The notes under the pieces were generated by a model, which saw nothing but the letters and a program-made list of their open reading frames with translations, searched no databases and was not told where the DNA came from. Positions 27,926 through 35,677 of a DNA stretch of 51,973 nucleotides are shown one piece after another (the stretch's first letter is position 1; every line of letters starts with the position of its first letter). The translations under genes and the position numbers were made by a program. The stretch comes from Planctomycetota bacterium (lineage in GTDB: Bacteria; Planctomycetota; UBA1135; UBA2386), in NCBI GenBank assembly GCA_016794565.1, contig JAEUHQ010000070.1:1-51973 (forward strand), given 5' to 3'.

Positions 27926-28138
27926 TCAGCCGTCGCGCGAGACGACTTCGGTCGCGACCACGACAGCAGCCGCGAGCAGGAAGACGACGACGCGCGCCAC
28001 GCCGAGCCACCACCGCGTCGGCGGAACGTCGCCCTCGCCCCCCGAATACCACGCGATGCACAGCTCCATCGCGGCCGACCACGCGAGCCAGACCGCGACG
28101 GCCGCGAGCGTCCAGTCCAGCACGCGAGCGGTGCTCAT
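27926..28138 (-). CDS. Small two-helix membrane protein
   Basis: A 70-residue protein of unknown function with two hydrophobic helices (about 8-30 and 47-66) joined by an acidic/aromatic loop (YSGGEGDVPPTRWW). The ATG overlaps the stop of the upstream flavoprotein gene by 4 bp (ATGA), so it is probably translated by coupling as the third gene of the hglS-like operon. A membrane anchor or quinone-side partner for the dehydrogenase is a guess. The stop abuts the convergent remnant gene. Confidence 0.6.
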   Translation of the reverse strand: MSTARVLDWTLAAVAVWLAWSAAMELCIAWYSGGEGDVPPTRWWLGVARVVVFLLAAAVVVATEVVSRDG

Positions 28139-29535
28139 TCGAGGCGCACGGTGCCCAGCAGATCGCCCGGGTCGCAGAAGTCGCCGAGCACTCGGCACAG
28201 CGACCTGACCAGGGGATCGGTGTAGCGGTCGTAGAAGCGCTGGTTGTGAGGGCCCACGCCGTGCTCGGCCGAGTAGCTGCCCTGGTAGCCGTTCACCGCG
28301 AGGTCGTAGATCGCCTCCTGCAGCGCGACGACGAGCGCTCTTCCGTCGGCGACGTCCTTCTCCTGCCACAGCAGGTTCAGATGGGTGCCACCGTCCCCCC
28401 AGTGGCCGTAGTCGCACAGGCGCACCCGCGAGTGCTTTTCCGCGAGCAGTTGCAGCACGTCGGCAGTGAACGCCGGCAGGCGTGAGCGCGGCACACTGAC
28501 GTCGAATGCGAGCATCCTGCCCTCGCCGCGCAGGCTCTCGCTGATGTGGTGCCGCATCTGCCAGAACTCGTCGCCCTTGCCCACGAGAACGTCGGGCACG
28601 GCGTCGCCTGCTCGTTCGAGGAAGGCGCCGAGGCAGGCCTCGAGCACGTTCTCGAGGTGAAGAGCGTCGGCGGGGAGCGTCGACGACAGCTCCACCAGCA
28701 CCGAGTAGGGCGGCAGCTGCGCGAACGGCCGCCGCAGGTTCGGCTGGTGCGTGAAGACCGGCCCGAGGGCGTTGGCACTCATGACTTCGAACGCGCTGAG
28801 CACGTCGCCGAGTTCGGCTTCGAGTGCGCGCAGGAGCTCGAGCACCGGCGCGCCGCCGGAGCACGCAACGAGCGCCGTCGCCCGCTGCCTCGGCACGGGC
28901 GCCACCTGCAGCACCGCGCGCGTGACGATGCCGAACACGCCCGTCGTCGCGACGAACGCCTGCTTCGCGTCGAAGCCGGTGTTGTTCTTGCGCAGCTTGT
29001 TCAGAAGCGACAGCACACGGCCGTCCCCGAGCACTACCTCGACGCCGAGCAGATTGTGCCGCACGTCGCCGTACTTGAGGAGCCGCGTCCCGCCGGTGTT
29101 CGTCGCGACCATGGCGCCGATCTGCGGATCGGCGCCGAGATCGACGGGGAACCAGAACCCGTGCGGCAGGAGCGCTTCGTTCAACTGGCTCAACAGAACG
29201 CCGCCGTCGACCACGACGGTCCGCCCTTCGGCGTCGACGTCGATCGTGCGGTTCAGGCGCTCGAGGCTCAGCACCACCATCGCTCCGCTCGCATCCGGTG
29301 TCGACGACGCGACGAGGCCGGAGTTCGCGCCCTGCGCGACGACCCGCGCACCGTGCCGCGCGCACAGGCGCAACGTCTCGGCGACCAGCGCGGTCGAATC
29401 GGGGCGAGCGATGCAGCGCGCGGTGCCCTTGCCGTAGCGCCAGCCCGTCTCGAAACGGGCGCGGTCCTCGGGATTCTCGAGCACACCGCGATCACCAAGG
29501 GCGCCGCGCAGCGCCTGCACCAGGGCATCCGTCAT
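28135..29535 (-). CDS. FAD-linked oxidoreductase, D-2-hydroxyglutarate dehydrogenase-like
   Basis: A 466-residue protein of the GlcD/D2HGDH/D-lactate dehydrogenase family (vanillyl-alcohol oxidase fold). The PCMH-type FAD domain occupies about 35-215 (ARPDSTALVAETLRL, GANSGLVASS, VVVDGGVLLSQLN, NTGGTRLLKYGDVRHNLLGVEVVLGDG). The substrate/cap domain has the metal-site motif YGHWGDGGTHLN (near 386-397) and SAEHGVGPHN (near 433). The N-T-G-G-x-R-L-L-K-Y-G motif is typical of D2HGDH. Lying downstream of an HglS/DUF1338 gene, it most likely oxidises D-2-hydroxyglutarate to 2-oxoglutarate. D-lactate or glycolate remain alternatives on sequence alone. The start is placed at MTDALVQAL. Confidence 0.85.
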   Translation of the reverse strand: MTDALVQALRGALGDRGVLENPEDRARFETGWRYGKGTARCIARPDSTALVAETLRLCARHGARVVAQGANSGLVASSTPDASGAMVVLSLERLNRTIDVDAEGRTVVVDGGVLLSQLNEALLPHGFWFPVDLGADPQIGAMVATNTGGTRLLKYGDVRHNLLGVEVVLGDGRVLSLLNKLRKNNTGFDAKQAFVATTGVFGIVTRAVLQVAPVPRQRATALVACSGGAPVLELLRALEAELGDVLSAFEVMSANALGPVFTHQPNLRRPFAQLPPYSVLVELSSTLPADALHLENVLEACLGAFLERAGDAVPDVLVGKGDEFWQMRHHISESLRGEGRMLAFDVSVPRSRLPAFTADVLQLLAEKHSRVRLCDYGHWGDGGTHLNLLWQEKDVADGRALVVALQEAIYDLAVNGYQGSYSAEHGVGPHNQRFYDRYTDPLVRSLCRVLGDFCDPGDLLGTVRLE

Positions 29536-29629
29536 TGCGGCGAATCTACGGCTGTCCACTGCGGCGACGCCAGGACCGCGGCGTCGCACTCGTGAACTTC
29601 TTCCGCGTGACGTCGCGCGCTCGACCGCC

Positions 29630-30643
29630 TCACGCCTTCGACGTCATCTTGAAGATCGCCGTCGCGTTGCCGCTGTCGAAGCGGAGGTCGAGCACACCCG
29701 GCGCTTCCTCGTGACGCGTGATGAACTCGTGGAACGAGCCCGGCACGAGCTCGGTCTTCAGCGAGCCGTCGTCGGCGACGAAGAAGCGCTCGACCATCGT
29801 CGCCCGGAAGGCGGTCTGGCGGACGCGGCCACTCTTCGACACCTCGACCTCGGGCTTCACCGGTCGACCGGCGCGGCGCTGTTCGGCAGCAACGGCGTCG
29901 ACGTCCTCGACGCGGTCGGTCGCGTGGTTGAAGGCGTTGCCTTCCGTCGCGATCCACGCCATCTCCTTCGATTCGCGCAGCAGGATCTCGTAGTCGGACC
30001 AGCGCGGCTCGCCGTGCTGGCGGTCGAAGCACGCGACGAGGTTCGGCAGGAGCCGCACGGCATCGGCGAAGCCCAGGCTGCCGTCGCAGGACAGCGCAGC
30101 AAGCATCGGCTCGGTCCACTTCGGCAGCGGATCGCGCGAACCGCCGACCACGCGCTGCACGGCGTGCTGGAACTCGACCGAGAAGCGCTCGGGGTGGAGT
30201 TCGCTGACGAAGAACTGCGCGATCGTCTCGGGCAGGTCCTTGTGCGTGTAGGCGCGGCCAGTCATGCCGAGGCGATCGAGCGGGTAGACGCCGCGGCACT
30301 CGAAACCGAGCGGCTCGAGGAGCCGGCGGAACGCGAGCTCACCGGCCGGCAGCGCTCCGCAGGGCGCCGCCACCGTGCGGAGGGCACCGTGATCGAACAC
30401 GAGCCTCTTGCCGCGCCGCACGGACTCCGTCACGTACGCCGCCGCCATGGGCACCCGGCGGGTGACGTCCTCGAAGAGCAGCATGTTCAGCGCCTGCGCC
30501 AGCTCCGCCCGACTCACGAGGCTGGCGTGCGCCAGCAGCAGGCTCGGGTGCACGTCCATCGCCTCGAACAGACGCACGGTCCGCACCGTGCCGACGGTCC
30601 GTTCGAGCAGGGCCCAGAGGTTCGTTTCATGAAGATTCTGCAT
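29630..30643 (-). CDS. hglS: 2-Oxoadipate dioxygenase/decarboxylase (HglS, DUF1338), short form
   Basis: A 337-residue DUF1338 protein. Family members (HglS/YdcJ) are Fe(II) enzymes turning 2-oxoadipate and O2 into D-2-hydroxyglutarate and CO2, the late step of a lysine catabolic route. Candidate metal ligands are His85 (FDHGALRTV, with Arg89 four residues on), His240 (EGNAFNHATDR) and Glu306 (GSFHEF). Their spacing of 155 and 66 residues is close to what I recall for the Pseudomonas enzyme (His70, His226, Glu294). The protein is about 120 residues shorter than that enzyme and lacks its C-terminal extension, so substrate specificity should be treated with care. The next gene is a D2HGDH-like enzyme; a LysR gene is divergent. 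Confidence 0.82.
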   Translation of the reverse strand: MQNLHETNLWALLERTVGTVRTVRLFEAMDVHPSLLLAHASLVSRAELAQALNMLLFEDVTRRVPMAAAYVTESVRRGKRLVFDHGALRTVAAPCGALPAGELAFRRLLEPLGFECRGVYPLDRLGMTGRAYTHKDLPETIAQFFVSELHPERFSVEFQHAVQRVVGGSRDPLPKWTEPMLAALSCDGSLGFADAVRLLPNLVACFDRQHGEPRWSDYEILLRESKEMAWIATEGNAFNHATDRVEDVDAVAAEQRRAGRPVKPEVEVSKSGRVRQTAFRATMVERFFVADDGSLKTELVPGSFHEFITRHEEAPGVLDLRFDSGNATAIFKMTSKA

Positions 30644-30701
30644 GGCTGTCGGGATTTGTCGGCTTCGGATCGGCCAGCAGCAGAGGCAGGCAATGCCCAC
30701 T

Positions 30702-30720
30702 TGGCTAGGTCGAATGGCCA
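30702..30720. promoter_or_regulatory. Candidate LysR operator
   Basis: TGGCTA-N7-TGGCCA, a near-perfect dyad in the 140-bp gap between the divergent hglS-like and lysR genes. This is a usual place for a LysR-type operator. The inducer, if the pathway reading is right, would be 2-oxoadipate or a relative. Confidence 0.4.
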
Positions 30721-30773
30721 GCAATCTAACGATCTCATCGCTCGGGAGGAGTTCGCGCCGGCACGACTTCTCC

Positions 30774-30800
30774 TCATGACTTCATGCGGTATGTTCATGA
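30774..30800. promoter_or_regulatory. Imperfect dyad at the lysR start
   Basis: TCATGAC (30774-30780) and GTTCATGA (30793-30800) form an interrupted inverted repeat that straddles the assigned lysR ATG at 30784. If the true start is the in-frame GTG at 30802, the dyad is fully upstream and would suit autoregulation. Confidence 0.3.
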
Positions 30801-31710
30801 TGTGGCACGGACCCTCCCTGCAACTGGCGCCCTGCAGGCGTTCGAGTCGGCGGCCTTCCACCTGAGCATCACCCGCGCCGCCGCCGAACTGCACCTGACC
30901 CAGGGGGCGATCAGCCGCCAGATCCAGAATCTGGAGGAGCACCTCGGCGTCGACCTGTTCGTGCGCGAACGCCAGCGGATCCGCCTGTCGGCGGCGGGCG
31001 AGCGCTACCTGGTCCACGTGCGCGCCGCGTTCGATCGGCTCGAAGCCGCGGCCCTCGAACTGCGCACGCTGCAGCGCGGCGGCGGCGTGCTGCAGCTCGC
31101 GATCCTGCCGACGTACGGCACGAAGTGGCTGATCCCGCGATTCCCCTCGTTCGCGGCGGCGCACCCCGAGATCCAGGTGCACTTCACCACGAAGCTGCAG
31201 ATGTTCGACTTCGCCGCGGAGGACATCGACGCCGCGATCCACTACGGCGAGAACAGCTGGCCCGGAGCCGCACTCGAAGCGCTCATGGACGAAGAAGTGC
31301 TGCTCGTCTGCAGTCCCGCGTATCGCGACGCGCACGACCTCTCGACGCCGGCGAAACTGCGCGCCGCGACGCTGCTGCAGATGTCGACGCGGCCCGGAGC
31401 GTTCGACGAGTGGTTCGCGGCAAGGGGAGTGACGGGCATCGACGGGCGCCGCGGCCCCCGGTTCGAACACCACGCGATGGTCCTGCAGGCGGCGATCGCC
31501 GGCCTCGGCGTCGCCGTGCTCCCGGCTTTCGCCGTCGAAGACGAACTGGCGTCGGGCACCGTGGTCGAAGCGTTCGCCGACACGCGGGTCCGCACGGGCA
31601 AGGGCTATTGGCTCGTCTACCCGGAGGGCCGGCGCGACCTGCCGGCGCTGCGTGCGTTCCGCGACTGGATCCTGCGCGCACACGGCCGCGACCCAGCGGC
31701 CACGACCTGA
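30784..31710 (+). CDS. LysR-family transcriptional regulator
   Basis: A 308-residue LysR-type regulator of the GcvA-like group. The N-terminal winged helix has LQAFESAAFHLSITRAAAELHLTQGAISRQIQNLEEHLGVDLFVR spread over residues 17-62, then RIRLSAAGERYL. The effector domain (about 90-300) contains LPTYGTKWLIPRFPSFAAAHPEI and IAGLGVAVLPAF. It is divergent from the hglS/D2HGDH operon, so local control of that operon is likely. Start choice is uncertain: ATG 30784 adds six residues over GTG 30802, and neither has a clear Shine-Dalgarno site. Confidence 0.88.
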   Translation: MRYVHDVARTLPATGALQAFESAAFHLSITRAAAELHLTQGAISRQIQNLEEHLGVDLFVRERQRIRLSAAGERYLVHVRAAFDRLEAAALELRTLQRGGGVLQLAILPTYGTKWLIPRFPSFAAAHPEIQVHFTTKLQMFDFAAEDIDAAIHYGENSWPGAALEALMDEEVLLVCSPAYRDAHDLSTPAKLRAATLLQMSTRPGAFDEWFAARGVTGIDGRRGPRFEHHAMVLQAAIAGLGVAVLPAFAVEDELASGTVVEAFADTRVRTGKGYWLVYPEGRRDLPALRAFRDWILRAHGRDPAATT

Positions 31711-31730
31711 CGCAGGCGGCGCCACCCGGA

Positions 31731-32723
31731 TCAGAACGTCAGTGAGAAACCGAGGCTCCAGCCGCGCACGTCTTCGCCGAACAGCAGCGCGCCCGAGAGG
31801 CGCATCGTCTGCAGGATCGGCGATGGCGACTCGAGCGCGCAGCCGACTTCGTAGTAGTCGGTGAAGCCGAGCACGTCCTCGTCGTTGCCGAGATACCGCG
31901 TGTAGGCGACGCGCAGCTCCCAGAGGACCGGCCCGCCGGAGAACGAGAGGCCGGTCGGCGCTTCATAGGCCGAACTCACCACGAGGCGCTGGATGGTGTC
32001 TTCGAAGTCCTGCGCTGCGTCGGTGCTGTCGATTCCGTCGAATCGCCGAACGTCGTAACGAACGAGCGACGTCAACGACCGCAGCTCCGCGATGCGCAGT
32101 TCGTGTTCGAGACGCCCGGCGACCCCGTACGCGAGCGTCGTCGCGTGCCAGTCGAACAACACGCCGTCGAGCAGCGCCTCCGTCTGCGCAGCGCCCGGCC
32201 CGGACCACAGCGCGTCGTTCTCGACGTAGGACAACGACACGTCGACGACCGGCCCGGCGTGGAAACCGGAGCCGAAGTCGAAGCGAGGGCCGGCCCCGAC
32301 GAACCCCGACACGCCCTCCCACCGAGTGCGAAGGCCCGCCTCCAGCCCCGGCAGCCCGCCGCCCCAGACGTCGTCCGTCGCGGAACGCGAGACGAAGTAG
32401 CCGATCCCCGCTTCGAGATGCAGCTCGGACCGTCCGTCGCCGAGCGGCACGTTGCGCCGCCACGGCAGCTTCCAGGTGTCGACGTCGAGATCGGGACCAG
32501 GGGTGATCGTGAGGCGGCCGGCGGAGACGTCGTCGTTCTCGCTGAGATCGACGAGTCCGGCGACGAGCGTCGTGAGGTGCGCGGCCCCGGCGGCCTCGCG
32601 CACCCGCTCGCGCAACTCGTCGATCGTCTGGGCGTCGAGCGCAGTCACCGCGCACGCGCCGACGAGCAGCGCTGCCGCGAGGGACCGGAACGAGCGCGAA
32701 ACACCTTCGAGGCACGTGGACAC
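31731..32723 (-). CDS. Outer-membrane beta-barrel protein
   Basis: A 330-residue exported protein. A signal peptide (SFRSLAAALLVGACAVTALDAQ) follows a GTG start. The mature part is rich in alternating, aromatic-bounded strands (GIGYFVSRS, GFVGAGPRFDFG, VVDVSLSYVEN, TLAYGVAGRLEHEL, LWELRVAYTRYLG), with about 12 candidate strands. It ends GWSLGFSLTF, with the C-terminal Phe recognised by BAM. No specific family was identified; its acidic loops and size resemble generic porin-like or autotransporter-barrel proteins. It converges on the lysR gene and is divergent from the DUF3592-like gene. Confidence 0.7.
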   Translation of the reverse strand: MSTCLEGVSRSFRSLAAALLVGACAVTALDAQTIDELRERVREAAGAAHLTTLVAGLVDLSENDDVSAGRLTITPGPDLDVDTWKLPWRRNVPLGDGRSELHLEAGIGYFVSRSATDDVWGGGLPGLEAGLRTRWEGVSGFVGAGPRFDFGSGFHAGPVVDVSLSYVENDALWSGPGAAQTEALLDGVLFDWHATTLAYGVAGRLEHELRIAELRSLTSLVRYDVRRFDGIDSTDAAQDFEDTIQRLVVSSAYEAPTGLSFSGGPVLWELRVAYTRYLGNDEDVLGFTDYYEVGCALESPSPILQTMRLSGALLFGEDVRGWSLGFSLTF

Positions 32724-32784
32724 GGCCGGAACTCTACCGACGTGCCTCGACGGAGCTTCACGACCGTGTTCTCATCCTCCGGCC

Positions 32785-33600
32785 ATGATGCACGAGGTTC
32801 GCAGCATCCCGCCGGCGCCGCGACGCATCCGGATGCGCCCGGTGTTCGCGCATCGCTGGCCGCTGCTGGCGATCGGCGCGATGGCGATCGTCTCCGGGTG
32901 CTTGCTCGCATGGCTGATGTTCCTGCAATCGGGCGGCAAGCCGAGCGATCAAGACCGGCTCGAACGCGGCCCGACGCGCACGGTCGCCGGGCACGTCGTC
33001 GCCGTCGAGAAGATCGATGGCCACGTGCGGCAGCAGGTGCGCTACCACTTCGACTGGGACGGCGTGCGACACGACGGCTCGTCGTCCGCGCCCGCCGGCA
33101 CGATCGCCGCCGGTGACGACATCGAAGTCGTCGTGCTCGAGGAGCAGCCCGGCATCAACGCGGCGAAGGGCACCGTGATCTTCGTCGATCGTGGCTGGCT
33201 TCGGCCCCGCTTCTGGCTCGGCATCCTGGCGGTGCCCGGCGCCCTGCTCCTGCTCGGCTGGCTCGCGGGCTCGTTCCAGCTCCGACAAGTGCTCGTGCAC
33301 GGCGACGCGGCGGTCGGACGCGTCACTGCGATTTCGACCGTCCGCTTCGTGCTGCCCGAGATGCTGCGCGTGCGCTACGAGTTCCGCGACCACCGCGCCG
33401 TCGTGCGCGCCGGCTCGCACTGGGTGCGGCTCCACGGCGACCTCGGCGACCGGCTGGCGCGCCAGATGCGCAGCGGCCGTTTCGAGGCGATGCCGGTGCT
33501 GCACGACCGCCGCCTGCCGCAGTGGAACCGCCTCATCCTGCCGCAGGACTTCCTGCCGAACGCCGCGGCGCCGACCGTGCCCGCGAACGGCAACGCGTGA
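32785..33600 (+). CDS. DUF3592-like two-helix membrane protein
   Basis: A 271-residue membrane protein with two hydrophobic helices (about 25-47 and 142-162). Between them is a beta-rich domain of the DUF3592 type (TVAGHVVAVEKIDGHVRQQVRYHFDWDGVRHDG, VVVLEEQPGINAAKG). The part after helix 2 repeats that logic (VLVHGDAAVGRVTAI, LRVRYEFRDHRAVVRAGSHW). A role is not known for such proteins. ATG 32785 or 32788 are equivalent choices. It lies 91 bp before the dinG-like gene on the same strand. Confidence 0.7.
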   Translation: MMHEVRSIPPAPRRIRMRPVFAHRWPLLAIGAMAIVSGCLLAWLMFLQSGGKPSDQDRLERGPTRTVAGHVVAVEKIDGHVRQQVRYHFDWDGVRHDGSSSAPAGTIAAGDDIEVVVLEEQPGINAAKGTVIFVDRGWLRPRFWLGILAVPGALLLLGWLAGSFQLRQVLVHGDAAVGRVTAISTVRFVLPEMLRVRYEFRDHRAVVRAGSHWVRLHGDLGDRLARQMRSGRFEAMPVLHDRRLPQWNRLILPQDFLPNAAAPTVPANGNA

Positions 33601-33691
33601 TCGTGCCCCACGAACGTGGCAGTGACGCGTTGACGCAGCCGGCGTCGCTCGGCAACCTGCGGCGCGGCGCCGAATCCGCGCGCGGCACCGC

Positions 33692-35677
33692 ATGACCGAA
33701 GACACCGGAGCGACCGTGCGCGATCTGCTCGGACCAGAGGGCCCGATCGCGCGGCGCCTGCCCGACTTCGAGCCGCGGCCACAACAGGTTCAGATGGCGA
33801 TCGCGATCGAGCGCGCGTTCGCCGAACGCCGCCACTTGATCGCGGAAGCCGGCACCGGAACGGGGAAGTCGTTCGCGTACCTGCTGCCGGCCGCACTCCA
33901 CGCCGACCGCCATCAGGGCGAGGGGCCGGTCGTCGTCTCGACGCGCACGATCGCGCTGCAGGAACAGCTCGAACAGAAGGACCTTCCGTTCCTGCACGCG
34001 GTGCTCCCGTTCGAGTGGTCGTCGGTCACGGCGATCGGACGCAACAACTACCTCTGCCTGCGCCGCATGCACCTCGCGGAGCGCGAGCAGCACCTCTTCG
34101 AGGATCCCGAGCGACACGACCAGCTGCGCCGCATCGTCGACTGGTCCCTGCGCACGAACGACGGGACGCGACTCGGCCTCGACTTCCCCCCGCTGCCCGA
34201 AGTCTGGGAGGAGGTGCAGGCCGAACACGGCAACTGCCTCCAGCGAGCGTGCAAACACTTCGACCACTGCCACTGGCAGAGGGCGCGGCGCCGCATGCAG
34301 AGCGCGCAGGTCCTCGTCGTGAACCACGCGCTCTACTTCGCGGATCTCGCGCTGCGCATCGCCGGCGCGTCGTACCTGCCGCCGCACCGCGTCGTGATCT
34401 TCGACGAAGCGCACCACCTCGAACGCACCGCGACGGAGAGTCTCGGTCTGCGCGTCGGACCTCGGACCATCGGCTGGCATCTGCGCCGTCTGCACGGGCG
34501 CCGCAGCGAACGCAGCCTCCTGTCGCGACACGGCACTCCGGCGGCGCGCGTGCTGTGGGAAGAGGCGCACCACCACAACGAAGCATTCTTCGCTCAGCTC
34601 GCCGAGCGCCTGACGCGCACCGACGGCCGCGAGGGAGTGCCCCTGCGCGACGAGTCGATCGAAGAGCCCCTCACGCCGGTGCTGCGCGCTCTGTCGACCG
34701 AAGTCGCGACCTCCGCCGTGCGCACGGAGGAGATGGACGCGCGGATGGAACTGCAGGCCCGCGCCAACGGACTCGACGCGCTCTGTGCGATGCTGCGTTC
34801 GCTCTGCGTGCACAATCCGGAGGCCGGCACGCCGCTCGTGCGCTGGGTCGAGCCCACGCGTCACGGCGCCCAGCTCTGCGGCGCGCCGCTCGACGTCAGC
34901 CAGGCGCTGCGCCAGCACCTGTTCACGAACGGGCCGACCACCGTCCTGACGAGCGCGACGGTCGGCACCGGCGACGACCCGTCGTTCGGTTGGTTGCGAC
35001 GCCAGCTCGGCATCGACGAGGCGGACACGCTCCGGCTCGGTTCGCCGTTCGACTACGACCGCGCGGTCGACCTCGTGATCGAGGAGGCGATGCCCGACCC
35101 GTCGCAGCAGGCGACCGCGTTCCGCAACGAGGTCGCGGAGCGCGCCCTGCGTCACCTGGTCGCGAACGGCGGCCGCGGCCTCGTGCTGTGCACGTCGTGG
35201 GATCTCGTGCGGTCGCTCGCCGCCGCACTGCGAGCCCCCCTCGCCGAGCACGACATCGACCTGCTCGTGCAGGGCGAAGCGCCCCTCGCCCGCCTGCTCG
35301 CGCAGAAGCGTGAGCAGGCGACGTCGGTGCTGCTCGGCACCGACAGCCTGTGGGAAGGCATCGACGTCCGCGGCGACGCACTCACGCTCGTGATCGTGAC
35401 GAAGCTGCCGTTCGCCAGTCCAGGCCACCCGCTCGTCCAGGCGCGCATGCAGGCACTGCGCGCACAGGGCCGCGATCCGTTCGCCGACCACTCGCTCCCC
35501 GAGGCGATCCTCAAGTTCCGCCAAGGGTTCGGCCGTCTGATCCGCAGCAGCCAGGACCGCGGCAAGGTCGTCGTGATGGATCCGCGAGTGCGGACGAAGG
35601 CCTACGGGCGCCGATTCCTCGGCGCGCTGCCGTTCTCTCGTGAGGACGTCGGACGCGAGGACTTCACAGCAGAGTGA
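33692..35677 (+). CDS. dinG: DinG-family ATP-dependent DNA helicase
   Basis: A 661-residue superfamily 2, XPD-like helicase. An RPQQ Q-motif (about 29-32) precedes Walker A EAGTGTGKS (52-60). Motif Ia is VVSTRTIALQEQLE, motif II is DEAH (VIFDEAHHL), followed later by TVLTSATVG, the motif V/VI region SLWEGIDVRGD and QGFGRLIRSSQDRG. Cysteines in YLCLRR and NCLQRACKHFDHC lie where XPD/DinG enzymes bind a [4Fe-4S] cluster. There is no N-terminal exonuclease domain. DinG unwinds 5'-overhang substrates, R-loops and G-quadruplexes; here it presumably aids replication or repair. The last 14 bp overlap the convergent secreted-protein gene. Confidence 0.92.
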   Translation: MTEDTGATVRDLLGPEGPIARRLPDFEPRPQQVQMAIAIERAFAERRHLIAEAGTGTGKSFAYLLPAALHADRHQGEGPVVVSTRTIALQEQLEQKDLPFLHAVLPFEWSSVTAIGRNNYLCLRRMHLAEREQHLFEDPERHDQLRRIVDWSLRTNDGTRLGLDFPPLPEVWEEVQAEHGNCLQRACKHFDHCHWQRARRRMQSAQVLVVNHALYFADLALRIAGASYLPPHRVVIFDEAHHLERTATESLGLRVGPRTIGWHLRRLHGRRSERSLLSRHGTPAARVLWEEAHHHNEAFFAQLAERLTRTDGREGVPLRDESIEEPLTPVLRALSTEVATSAVRTEEMDARMELQARANGLDALCAMLRSLCVHNPEAGTPLVRWVEPTRHGAQLCGAPLDVSQALRQHLFTNGPTTVLTSATVGTGDDPSFGWLRRQLGIDEADTLRLGSPFDYDRAVDLVIEEAMPDPSQQATAFRNEVAERALRHLVANGGRGLVLCTSWDLVRSLAAALRAPLAEHDIDLLVQGEAPLARLLAQKREQATSVLLGTDSLWEGIDVRGDALTLVIVTKLPFASPGHPLVQARMQALRAQGRDPFADHSLPEAILKFRQGFGRLIRSSQDRGKVVVMDPRVRTKAYGRRFLGALPFSREDVGREDFTAE

